DNA from: Paenibacillus silvae | GTDB taxonomy: Bacteria; Bacillota; Bacilli; Paenibacillales; Paenibacillaceae | DNA length: 64,000 bases | Direction: 5' to 3' | NCBI RefSeq assembly: GCF_014639235.1 | Contig: NZ_BMFU01000002.1 | Location: forward strand, 1-64,000 | Part shown: in pieces, positions 54,080 to 62,339 of the stretch | Layout of the letters: each line of letters begins with the position of its first letter | How positions within the stretch are numbered: position 1 is the first letter of the stretch | Notes under the pieces: generated by a model | Database searches by the model: none | Told to the model about the DNA's origin: nothing | What the model saw: only the letters and a program-made list of their open reading frames with translations | Position numbers and translations under genes: made by a program

Positions 54080-54393
54080 AGCCGATCACATCGAAATTGT
54101 TAATGCGCGGTGTATGGGAAGGCGTGCCTCAGGCTGTTTTTATCTATACTCCGCTGTGTGGAACGTGCGCGGCGGCTCGCCGCATGCTGGAGGTTACAGA
54201 GCATATGCTTCCTGACAACATTTTATATGAGATGAACATTCATGACATTCCTGAACTTGTACAGCAATTCCAGATTTCAAGTGTACCTGCGCTGATGCTG
54301 TTTGATGGTGAAATGGATGTACCCTCGATGGTGTATCGCATGAATTCGGTAGAGCATCTGCTGAATGAAATTCGGAAGGTGGTAGTGAGATGA
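54076..54393 (+). CDS. Thioredoxin-like protein
   Basis: 105 residues with the redox motif CGTC in YTPLCGTCAAARRML, and the cis-Pro loop SSVPALMLFDG. No signal peptide, so cytoplasmic. ATGA overlaps at both ends tie it to the receiver-like gene and the ABC gene. Confidence 0.82.
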   Translation: MKPITSKLLMRGVWEGVPQAVFIYTPLCGTCAAARRMLEVTEHMLPDNILYEMNIHDIPELVQQFQISSVPALMLFDGEMDVPSMVYRMNSVEHLLNEIRKVVVR

Positions 54394-55169
54394 GTGTTGT
54401 CGCTATGGAGAAAATTTCGCTGCGCCGTGAAGAGCATCAGATTCTGGATGACGTTCATTTACGAATCGAACCAGGTGAACACTGGGTGATTCTGGGTCGT
54501 AATGGTTCAGGCAAAACTACGCTGTTGGAGATGATGAACGGTTATCTTTTCCCAAGTCAAGGTCGTATTGAAGTGCTCGGCAATGTTTATGGACAATGCG
54601 ACGTCAGGGAGGTTCGCAAAGAGATCGGTTATATCAGTCAAACGCTGATTGAAAAGCTGACCTTGCGTGATCCGGTGTGGGAAGTTGTCGCTACAGGGGC
54701 TTATGCCTTTTTACGCTTTTACCAGACGATTCCTGATGAAGTGAAGAACAAAGCCATGCAGCTGCTGCACGACATGGGCTTTACCAAGCTGGCGAATCAG
54801 CCGCTGGGCACGTTATCCCAGGGAGAACGCAAAAAAGTCATGCTGGCACGTTCATTGATGGCTGAGCCCAAGCTGCTTATTATGGACGAGCCCTGTGCCG
54901 GTCTTGATCTGTATGAACGCGAGAAGATGCTGATCGAGATTGATCGTCTGCGCCAGCGAAATATGACGGTAGTATACGTTACTCACCATGTGGAGGAGAT
55001 CGTACCTCTTTTCACACATGTGGCTCTGGTTCGTGACGGACGGATTGCGGCTGAGGGGCCGAAGCATGAGGTATTAACAGAAGAAACAATTAAGCATACG
55101 TATGATATTCCGGTGGATATACAGTGGCATGAAGGCCGGCCGTGGATACGCGTACGTTCTGGAGGGTAA
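54390..55169 (+). CDS. ABC transporter ATPase, orphan
   Basis: 259 residues. Walker A GRNGSGKTT, Q-loop YISQT, signature LSQGER, Walker B LLIMDEP, and the switch His in VTHHVEE. It resembles YlmA-type ATPases. No permease is nearby, so its transporter is unknown or it acts elsewhere. Confidence 0.88.
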   Translation: MSVVAMEKISLRREEHQILDDVHLRIEPGEHWVILGRNGSGKTTLLEMMNGYLFPSQGRIEVLGNVYGQCDVREVRKEIGYISQTLIEKLTLRDPVWEVVATGAYAFLRFYQTIPDEVKNKAMQLLHDMGFTKLANQPLGTLSQGERKKVMLARSLMAEPKLLIMDEPCAGLDLYEREKMLIEIDRLRQRNMTVVYVTHHVEEIVPLFTHVALVRDGRIAAEGPKHEVLTEETIKHTYDIPVDIQWHEGRPWIRVRSGG

Positions 55170-55175
55170 CACAAG

Positions 55176-56225
55176 TTGAGTACACAATCGTCATGGGGAG
55201 AAGGCGACTTTTCCCGTTTCATATGCACGGCCAATCATGGCTTTGCACCTTATGCTCAGGAGGAGCTGCGCCGAACATTCGGAGCAGTGAAGAGCACAGT
55301 GCTGGTACCAGGTGAGATTTTGCTTGCTGGTCTGCCTGCTGCAGAGGAAGAGGTTTCGGTCAGGCTGCTGCAGGAGTCTCCAACGTTTTTACGTCATATT
55401 CAGCCTGTGCAATTTCAGGAAAATACAGAAGATGCTGCGCAGTCGCTGGATAAACTGGTCGCCTTCATCTTGAATCATAAGGAATTGTCTGGTGCTAAGG
55501 TCGTTCTGCAAACGCGTAAAACAGAAGCTTCGTTCTGGCGCGAAAATGCGGCTTCCTTGAAACAAGCGCTGACAGAGAAGCTGGATGAACTCGGATGTGA
55601 GTGGGTTATTCGGGACGCCGAGTATGTTGTCTCGGTTTTTGCTGCCGATGACATGTTATATGCCGGTGTATCCAGACCTGAACAAAATCTGTCGGACTGG
55701 AGCGGCGGGGCCGTTCGTTTCCAGAAGGAAGAAGGACAGATTTCACGAGCCAAGTTCAAGCTGCTTGAAGCAGAGCAAACGTTTGGCATTGATTTTACTT
55801 CTTTTCACAAAGCACTGGATATCGGGGCAGCGCCAGGAGGCTGGACATCGTTCCTGCTGGAGCGCGGACTTGAAGTGACGGCTGTTGATCCTGCCAAAAT
55901 GGATGCATCTCTGCTGGCTTCGCCCAAATTGACGTTTTTGAAAAAAAATGCAGGCGATGTCCGCTTCCGCGAAGGAGAATTCGACTTGCTTGTATGTGAT
56001 ATGAGCTGGAGTCCCAAGCTGATGAGCAGGCTCGTATCGGATTTGTTATACAGCCTGCAATCGGGTGGAACCGCTATTGTAACCGTAAAATTGCTGCATA
56101 AGAAACCGCTCGCGCTGATCAAGGAAGTCATTGATACGTTTGAGCGTTCACGCATGCAGATTCAGCGTTCGAAGCAGCTGTTTCATAACCGTGAGGAGAT
56201 CACGCTCTATATGATTAAATATTAA
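55176..56225 (+). CDS. RlmM-like RNA methyltransferase
   Basis: 349 residues. The N-terminal 190 residues resemble the substrate-binding part of RlmM (FICTANHGFAPYAQEELRR), and the C-terminal FtsJ-type domain has DIGAAPGGWTSFLLERG (SAM site), CDMSW and VTVKLLH. RlmM methylates 23S rRNA; the target here is inferred. TTG 55176 follows GGAGGG by eight bases. Confidence 0.8.
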   Translation: MSTQSSWGEGDFSRFICTANHGFAPYAQEELRRTFGAVKSTVLVPGEILLAGLPAAEEEVSVRLLQESPTFLRHIQPVQFQENTEDAAQSLDKLVAFILNHKELSGAKVVLQTRKTEASFWRENAASLKQALTEKLDELGCEWVIRDAEYVVSVFAADDMLYAGVSRPEQNLSDWSGGAVRFQKEEGQISRAKFKLLEAEQTFGIDFTSFHKALDIGAAPGGWTSFLLERGLEVTAVDPAKMDASLLASPKLTFLKKNAGDVRFREGEFDLLVCDMSWSPKLMSRLVSDLLYSLQSGGTAIVTVKLLHKKPLALIKEVIDTFERSRMQIQRSKQLFHNREEITLYMIKY

Positions 56226-56250
56226 ATCATATATGTTTTGAAATTTCTGC

Positions 56251-56280
56251 TTTACAACGAATGATTCTGTATACTATAAT
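56251..56280 (+). promoter_or_regulatory. Promoter of the tad/flp operon
   Basis: TTTACA (56251-56256) and TATAAT (56275-56280) are 18 bases apart and resemble a sigma-A promoter. Transcription would start near 56287, so the hairpin at 56316 is inside the leader. Confidence 0.6.
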
Positions 56281-56315
56281 GATACCAATATTAACCATAA
56301 CGTTAGAAATTTTGA

Positions 56316-56385
56316 GGGAAAGCATCCCGAAGTGAACTTAACCAGCATGCTGGTTGGTTCGTTTCGGTGAAGCTTTCCCTTTTTT
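56316..56385 (+). terminator. Leader hairpin with T run before the kinase gene
   Basis: GGGAAAGC pairs with GCTTTCCC, enclosing a CCGAA-containing arm and a central ACCAGCATGCTGGT dyad, then TTTTTT. It lies downstream of the promoter and upstream of the kinase ribosome-binding site, so it could terminate part of the transcripts (attenuation). Alternatively it ends the previous operon. Confidence 0.75.
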
Positions 56386-56410
56386 GTGCTGTGTGGAAGG
56401 AGGTAAACCT

Positions 56411-57895
56411 ATGAGACATCCGGTCAGGCTGGAACGCGGAAGCCTGCTTGGAGGAAGATATCGTATCCTGTCGGTGCTGGCATCAGGCGGGATGAGCCAC
56501 GTGTATGAGGCAGAGGATATGAAGCTGCCAGGGAAAATCTGGGCTGTGAAAGAAAGTATCACGCAGATGCCTTACGAGGGAAGTGTAGAAAGGGAGGCGT
56601 CACTGCTCACATCGCTGCGTCATCCGAGACTTCCGCAAATTGTTGATTTTTTCGCACCTGATGAAGAGGGGTATACGTACCTGGTGATGGAGTACATCGA
56701 GGGTTTGACGCTTAGCGATTACATCAAGCAGTGCAGGGGCCAAATCCCGATCCAGCAGTTCGCTGAATTTCTGCTTCAGCTGCTGGATGTACTGAGTTAT
56801 CTGCATAATCTGAACCCGCCTGTCATCTACAGGGATATGAAGCCGTCCAACATTATGATTACACCAGAGCATGAGGTGCGTTTAATTGATTTTGGCATCG
56901 CTCGCAGCTACAAAAGGCAGCACACAGAGGACACAATCAAGCTGGGGACCGCAGGGTTTGCAGCGCCTGAACAATATGGTTCAGGTCAAACGGATGCTCG
57001 CTCTGATTTGTATGGTCTTGGCGCTTTAATGTTATATCTGATGACGAGCGGAGCTTATACCGAATGGATTCAAGGGGTCGAAAGCTCGATACGAAGTGAT
57101 GTGCCTCGCACCTATATTCCTGTAGCCAGGCGGCTGCTAAGGTATAACGCCGAGGAACGCTTCCAAACGGCCGATGAGGTGAGGAAGGAGCTTCTGCGAA
57201 TACCGGGAGCGGCGGTTCCCGCCTCTGCTTCCGAATCACAGCTGATGTTTAGTGGAGGGACCAGAGTTATAGCATTAACGGGAACCTCTGCCGGAGCAGG
57301 AGTGACACACACCGCGATAGCCATTAGCCATTTTCTGGAGCGGCAGAACTATAAAGTTGCTGTAATTGAGATGTCTCCACGTTCCCAATCGTTTGCTCGC
57401 ATTCAGCAAGTCGTGCAAGGTGGTAAAGCTGTGGCGACAGGAAGGAAGTTTGCCGTGGACGGTGTGCATTATTGGAAGCAATCTGGCCGAGCGGATATTT
57501 TATCCCTGCTGGGTGGCAGCTACCAGTTTATTGTGATGGATCTCGGGAGCGGTCAGGATCAGAATCGGCTGGAAGAGTTTCTGCGTGCGGATCTGCCCAT
57601 CGTTGTCGGGTCGGGTGCAGAATGGAAACAGGACGAGATTACTGCTTTTGTCCGCACGCATCACCGCTATCCCCAAGATAAATGGATATATTGTCTTCCG
57701 CTTGCAGCAGCAGATGCTGTGGAGCGTGTACGCAGAGATCTGGATACGTCCAGTGTTTACGGACTGCCGCTGCAGCTGGACCCATTTGACAAGGACTCAC
57801 ATACGGATAAGGTGTTTTCACATATTCTGGGGCATCTAATGGCAAAGCAGTCCAGAAAACGTTCATTTTTTTCACGAAGAAGACCAGTTGAATAG
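56411..57895 (+). CDS. Ser/Thr kinase fused to a degenerate MinD-like domain
   Basis: 494 residues. Kinase domain 12-265: Gly-rich loop ASGGMSHVYEAE, Lys47 in WAVKES, catalytic Asp142 in YRDMKPSN, DFG Asp160. From about 284 a MinD/TadZ-like domain begins GTSAGAGVTHTA, lacking the P-loop Lys, then VAVIEMS and FIVMDLGSG. It is full length. AAGGAGGT precedes ATG 56411. It heads the tad/flp cluster and probably regulates pilus assembly by phosphorylation. Confidence 0.85.
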   Translation: MRHPVRLERGSLLGGRYRILSVLASGGMSHVYEAEDMKLPGKIWAVKESITQMPYEGSVEREASLLTSLRHPRLPQIVDFFAPDEEGYTYLVMEYIEGLTLSDYIKQCRGQIPIQQFAEFLLQLLDVLSYLHNLNPPVIYRDMKPSNIMITPEHEVRLIDFGIARSYKRQHTEDTIKLGTAGFAAPEQYGSGQTDARSDLYGLGALMLYLMTSGAYTEWIQGVESSIRSDVPRTYIPVARRLLRYNAEERFQTADEVRKELLRIPGAAVPASASESQLMFSGGTRVIALTGTSAGAGVTHTAIAISHFLERQNYKVAVIEMSPRSQSFARIQQVVQGGKAVATGRKFAVDGVHYWKQSGRADILSLLGGSYQFIVMDLGSGQDQNRLEEFLRADLPIVVGSGAEWKQDEITAFVRTHHRYPQDKWIYCLPLAAADAVERVRRDLDTSSVYGLPLQLDPFDKDSHTDKVFSHILGHLMAKQSRKRSFFSRRRPVE

Positions 57896-57921
57896 AGGAG
57901 ATAACGAAAGGAGAGCCTCTT

Positions 57922-58938
57922 TTGTCCAAATTAAGAAAACAAAGTCGTGAGCGGATTTACGCAGGGCTGATTGGAGCTGGAGTGGTGGGGATGTTCTTTG
58001 CGGGATACGTGATATATGAGGTCAGAACTGCCGAGCATGTCAGGTCAGTGATTGAAGACCGTTACGCGTCAGCATACGAGGAAAAGCAGGCTGAATTGTT
58101 GCAGCAGTGGAATTCAGGAGCTCAGGGCTGGGTGACAATCAGGGATATTGAAGCTGGTGAGCCTGTCATGCCCGATGATCTGAAGCTGATTGCGATACCT
58201 GATGCGCAGGCCCCTCGAAATCTGTGGTCCAGTACAAAGAAGCTGCGGGGTCAGGTAGCCAAGATTGAGCTGAAAAAAGGAACAGCGATTACGACCGAAA
58301 TGGTCTATGAAGATACGCCGGCTCCATCCGATTTAAGAAACCGCGAGCTGCAGGTGGTGTTGCTGCCTTCTTCTTTGGCTAAAGGGGATATGATCGATAT
58401 ACGGATTCAGTTTCCAACCGGACAGGATTACATTCTGTTATCCAAGAAAAAAGTGGAGCGGCTAAATGCAGCAACTTTATGGGTTACGATGACGGAAGAA
58501 GAGATTTTGTCACTGTCCAGCGCAATCGTAGATGCTTACTTACATAAAGCTTCAATCTATGCTCTGACGTATGTTGAACCACAGTTCCAGACAGCGGCTA
58601 TTCCCACATATCCAGCCAATTCCGAAGTGTTAAAGCTGCTGGAGAGTGATCCAAACATTGTGCGGCATGCCGAACAGGAGTTAACCAGACAGGTGCGCAG
58701 CTCGCTCGAAAGCTCGTTAGCTGCTTCCATGTCTGCACCATCCAAAGGCATAGAACAGGATGTCGCCCAATCGTCGGTTACATATAACAAAAGACCGTCC
58801 GCACAAGAGTCATCATCGGCGGGAACCTTTTGGAACGATGGTTCAGGAAGTACATCGGATCAAGCGGGGAATGCATCGAATGTTCTCGATTCCTCGACAC
58901 TTGATGAGCAGCAGCAGTTGTTAACGGGAAATGAATAG
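57922..58938 (+). CDS. cpaB: Flp pilus assembly protein CpaB-like (SAF domain)
   Basis: 338 residues. One N-terminal membrane segment (YAGLIGAGVVGMFFAGYVIY), then a SAF domain with the usual VTIRDIEAGEPVMPDDLKLI motif, and a Ser-rich C-terminal tail of low complexity. TTG 57922 follows AAAGGAG by eight bases. It forms part of the pilus secretion channel. Confidence 0.82.
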   Translation: MSKLRKQSRERIYAGLIGAGVVGMFFAGYVIYEVRTAEHVRSVIEDRYASAYEEKQAELLQQWNSGAQGWVTIRDIEAGEPVMPDDLKLIAIPDAQAPRNLWSSTKKLRGQVAKIELKKGTAITTEMVYEDTPAPSDLRNRELQVVLLPSSLAKGDMIDIRIQFPTGQDYILLSKKKVERLNAATLWVTMTEEEILSLSSAIVDAYLHKASIYALTYVEPQFQTAAIPTYPANSEVLKLLESDPNIVRHAEQELTRQVRSSLESSLAASMSAPSKGIEQDVAQSSVTYNKRPSAQESSSAGTFWNDGSGSTSDQAGNASNVLDSSTLDEQQQLLTGNE

Positions 58939-58967
58939 ATTTTGAGACAAGAAGGGAGTGCTTTTTC

Positions 58968-59684
58968 ATGCATATATGGATGCTGGCAGGTTTATGTGAG
59001 AAGCATGATTTAATGTTATACCTGTGCAAAATACTTGCTTCAACGGGTAAGCGTGTTCTGCTGGTCGATGGTACGCTGCAGCAAAAATATGGACACAGTG
59101 TTGGAGATCATCGTCACCAGTCACTGCGAATTGTGGAATTTGAGGGCTTTGATATTGCATGTCAATTTGTGACTTCAACGGCAGTAGAGCAGCATTTGCA
59201 GGTAAACGGCGACAGTATGGAAGGGTATGATTATGTATTATACGACCTGGAGACGTTACACTTTGCTTCGCGAAATCTGTGGCTTGCGGCAGAGGTGCGT
59301 GTCTGGGTAAGTGATTATGAAAGGTACAACCTGGAGCGCGGCAAAGCATGGCTGGAGCAGCTGCTCGCTGAACAGTCTCTTCCTCCAGAACTGACCTTCC
59401 ACCGCATGCTGATCAACGGCGTGGACTGCAAGCTTGAAGCGCATTATCTGTGGGCTTATCTGGAGGGAAGTCCCTTCACATGGACCGGGGAATCGCTGAT
59501 CCTTCCGTGGGACGAGCTGAGTGCAGCCGTTAAGCTGGAAAACGAGCATCATCACCGGGTAGAACTGGGGCATTTATCGCGAAACTACAAAAAAACGTTA
59601 TGTCGTGTTGTGCAGCAATTCACTGGCTGGGAGCGCATGCACAGTCGCCGTGCAATGAAAGCTGCGGGGAGGATGAGGGCATGA
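58968..59684 (+). CDS. MinD/TadZ-like protein without a P-loop lysine
   Basis: 238 residues. The MinD plan is visible in LASTGKRVLLVDGTLQQKYG and YDYVLYDLETLHFASRN, but the region equivalent to Walker A (LAGLCEKHDLMLYL) has no GK[ST]. Probably a localisation factor rather than an ATPase. Its stop overlaps the next start (ATGA). Confidence 0.65.
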   Translation: MHIWMLAGLCEKHDLMLYLCKILASTGKRVLLVDGTLQQKYGHSVGDHRHQSLRIVEFEGFDIACQFVTSTAVEQHLQVNGDSMEGYDYVLYDLETLHFASRNLWLAAEVRVWVSDYERYNLERGKAWLEQLLAEQSLPPELTFHRMLINGVDCKLEAHYLWAYLEGSPFTWTGESLILPWDELSAAVKLENEHHHRVELGHLSRNYKKTLCRVVQQFTGWERMHSRRAMKAAGRMRA

Positions 59685-60511
59685 GCACAATCTCCTTCTG
59701 GAGCCCTTTTCCTGCAACGGGCTGCTCCTCAAGTACTCTAATCGGTGCTTATGCGTTGGCACTCCAATATAGAACGAGAGTGCTGCTGGTGAATACAGGC
59801 CTGGCAGGCGAGGGTATCGAAGCAAGTTTGTTTAAAGACGAGAAACTTTCATCCGAAGTGTTATTTTCTTTTGAAGAGAACGGCCTGGATGCTGTAGAGC
59901 GATTGTTTATCAGCGGTAATCTGAGCAAACACAATTTAAGAGACTACACCAAGCCGCTTCTGAAGGATCGATTGGATCTGCTCACCGGAAGTCAGAACAG
60001 GGCCGAGCGTTCCGCCGGATTCAAAGGGGAAATGCTCAAAAAACTGCTGCATACGGCTAATCAATGTTACGATCTGATTCTTCTGGATGCGCCTTATGAC
60101 CATGTCGATACACCGCTAATGCTAAGGGAAGCAGACTGTGTTGTTGCTGTGCTGAATCAGAATATGAGGAACCTGGAAACCTTCTTTGGACAGATTATGC
60201 CAGATCAGCTGCGTGAAAAGAAAGTGCATGTGCTCATTAATAAATATGACTCTCAATCTCGTGCAACTCTCTCTAATATTAAGCGTGGCTTCAAATATAA
60301 GGGGAGTTTGTCTGCGATCCCGTACACGACAAGCTGCCTGGATGCTATGAATCGCAGAGATGCGGCCAGATATCTGCAGCTTGAGATTCAGGGAGACAGC
60401 AAACATGCCCGTAAAGGGAGTTTTGCCGCTGGTCTGGGTGAATTTGCCCGCCTGATGATGGATGGTGCGGAGATGCGTACTGTACTGAAGAGGCTGGAAA
60501 GGGGAGCCTGA
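59681..60511 (+). CDS. MinD/CpaE-like localisation protein
   Basis: 276 residues from ATG 59681. PATGCSSSTLIGAYALAL replaces the P-loop and lacks the Lys; RTRVLLVNTGLAG and LILLDAPYDHVDTPLM follow as in CpaE/TadZ. It ends 7 bases before the TadA-like gene. Likely places the pilus machine at the cell pole or membrane. Confidence 0.72.
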   Translation: MSTISFWSPFPATGCSSSTLIGAYALALQYRTRVLLVNTGLAGEGIEASLFKDEKLSSEVLFSFEENGLDAVERLFISGNLSKHNLRDYTKPLLKDRLDLLTGSQNRAERSAGFKGEMLKKLLHTANQCYDLILLDAPYDHVDTPLMLREADCVVAVLNQNMRNLETFFGQIMPDQLREKKVHVLINKYDSQSRATLSNIKRGFKYKGSLSAIPYTTSCLDAMNRRDAARYLQLEIQGDSKHARKGSFAAGLGEFARLMMDGAEMRTVLKRLERGA

Positions 60512-60518
60512 ATATCCA

Positions 60519-62339
60519 ATGCTCGTGAATTCGATAGGCATAACGATGATTGTTATGGCCGGTTTGTATTTTATCTGGTTTAAGTATCGCGCCGTACTTC
60601 GGGAACAAAATGAAGCATTACCTGAGCGAGAAGCTCTTACCATTGAATCATTAATTCATCAGGTTAAACATTCATTGCATGAAATAAGCCACAGTCAGCT
60701 TGCGGATGCGGGTTTACATGAAGAGGAGTATCGCCGCAGAGTAAATCAGCGTGCCGAGATGAGAAAGGCATTGAAGGGGTGTGTATCGGGAAGCATCAGT
60801 GACAAAACGTATGTTAAAAACCTGATCGCAGATCTGCTTACAAGAACGATTGGTCTGAACAAGTCTAACGCGGATGAAGTAATGATGTTTGCAGAGCCAG
60901 AACGTTTGACCGTACAGGATCGTTTTGAAATTGTCTTTTATTTATATCGTCAGCAATTTGGTACGGATGCACTTTCCAGAATGATTGACACGTATGATCT
61001 GGGTAAACTCAGGCTGGAAGCCAATTCTGAAGATGGTGGCAGCTATTATATCTCCGAGCAGGATATCCAGTATGTCTTTGAATGTGAGTATCGCGAGCTG
61101 GAATTCAGAGAAAAGGTCGAAATTATTGTGCAGCGTATCTATCAGAGCTATAAAGGATTCTCGGTTGTAGATGAGATTCGTGACCAACGGATTGACGGGG
61201 TAAGCGGAGGGGTAAACGGGATTCCAGATGTGCTTCCACATATGAATCATTACACTCCTGCTTCCTGGAATGACCTGCTGGAGCATGCTTTCGAGGATCA
61301 GCAGTATGAAGAACCGCTCAGCGGCGTGCAAAGTGTCTGGATATTTTATAAAGGAAAGTCGATTCATTTGTCCTTTTTAAGCTTTGGCAGCACCCGGGAA
61401 TTGAAGCGTGTATGTCAGAATATATACAAATACAACTACCCTGGTCAACTGTCGGAGGCTAGTGGTTATAAAGTCAATGAAATGAAAGACGGCTCGCGTG
61501 TTGTTGTGGTTCGTCCGCCATTTGCCGAATCCTGGGCGTTCTTTGTACGAAAATTTGATATTCCTAATGCATCACTTGAACAGCTGATTACAGGTAACAA
61601 CGCACAGTTACCAATCCAACTCCTTCAATATTTGATGAAAGGCAGCCGGATTACAGCGGTGACGGGTGCACAAGGGTCTGGTAAAACGACATTACTGATG
61701 GCTATGGTCAAGCACATCTATGCTTCATACACCCTCAGGGTACAGGAAATGGCGTTTGAGCTGCAATTAAGACGGATTTACAGCCGCCGTAACATTCTCA
61801 GCTTTCGTGAAACAGAGCATATATCTGGACAGCAGGGGCTAGATTTACAGAAAAAAACAGATGGTACGGTGAACATTCTAGGTGAGGTAGCAAGTGATGA
61901 GGTGGCTGCATGGATGATCCAGATGTCTCAAGTGGCATCCCTGTTTACCCTGTTTACGCATCATGCCAAAACATTTCGTGATCTGGTATTTTCACTCCGC
62001 AATTCATTGCTGAAAACAGGCATGTTCCAGCATGAACATATTGCAGAGGAACAGGTCGTCAGTGTGATTAATTTCGATGTTCACATGAAAAAGGATGCAG
62101 AAGGACGCAGATATATTGAACGAATCACCGAATGTATTCCACATGCTGGCCCTTCAGGAATGGCTCAAGAGAGGGATGGATTTGCATCTCGTAATGTTGT
62201 GGAGTATCGGGACGGGACATATGTGGCAAATGCAGCGCTTTCCCTTTCAAGCATAACGGAGATGCGGGAGCAGATGACGCTGCAGGATGCGGAACATTTC
62301 GCTCGATTCATCGGGCAGCATTGGGGGGAAGACCAATGA
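60519..62339 (+). CDS. TadA/CpaF-like secretion ATPase
   Basis: 606 residues. One N-terminal membrane segment (IGITMIVMAGLYFIWF), unusual for CpaF, then a long region and an ATPase domain with Walker A GAQGSGKTT (about 383-391). The Walker B area (LGEVASDEVAAWMIQMSQVA) and the His-box FTHHAKTFRD follow. It powers pilin polymerisation. Stop overlaps the next start by four bases. Confidence 0.82.
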   Translation: MLVNSIGITMIVMAGLYFIWFKYRAVLREQNEALPEREALTIESLIHQVKHSLHEISHSQLADAGLHEEEYRRRVNQRAEMRKALKGCVSGSISDKTYVKNLIADLLTRTIGLNKSNADEVMMFAEPERLTVQDRFEIVFYLYRQQFGTDALSRMIDTYDLGKLRLEANSEDGGSYYISEQDIQYVFECEYRELEFREKVEIIVQRIYQSYKGFSVVDEIRDQRIDGVSGGVNGIPDVLPHMNHYTPASWNDLLEHAFEDQQYEEPLSGVQSVWIFYKGKSIHLSFLSFGSTRELKRVCQNIYKYNYPGQLSEASGYKVNEMKDGSRVVVVRPPFAESWAFFVRKFDIPNASLEQLITGNNAQLPIQLLQYLMKGSRITAVTGAQGSGKTTLLMAMVKHIYASYTLRVQEMAFELQLRRIYSRRNILSFRETEHISGQQGLDLQKKTDGTVNILGEVASDEVAAWMIQMSQVASLFTLFTHHAKTFRDLVFSLRNSLLKTGMFQHEHIAEEQVVSVINFDVHMKKDAEGRRYIERITECIPHAGPSGMAQERDGFASRNVVEYRDGTYVANAALSLSSITEMREQMTLQDAEHFARFIGQHWGEDQ

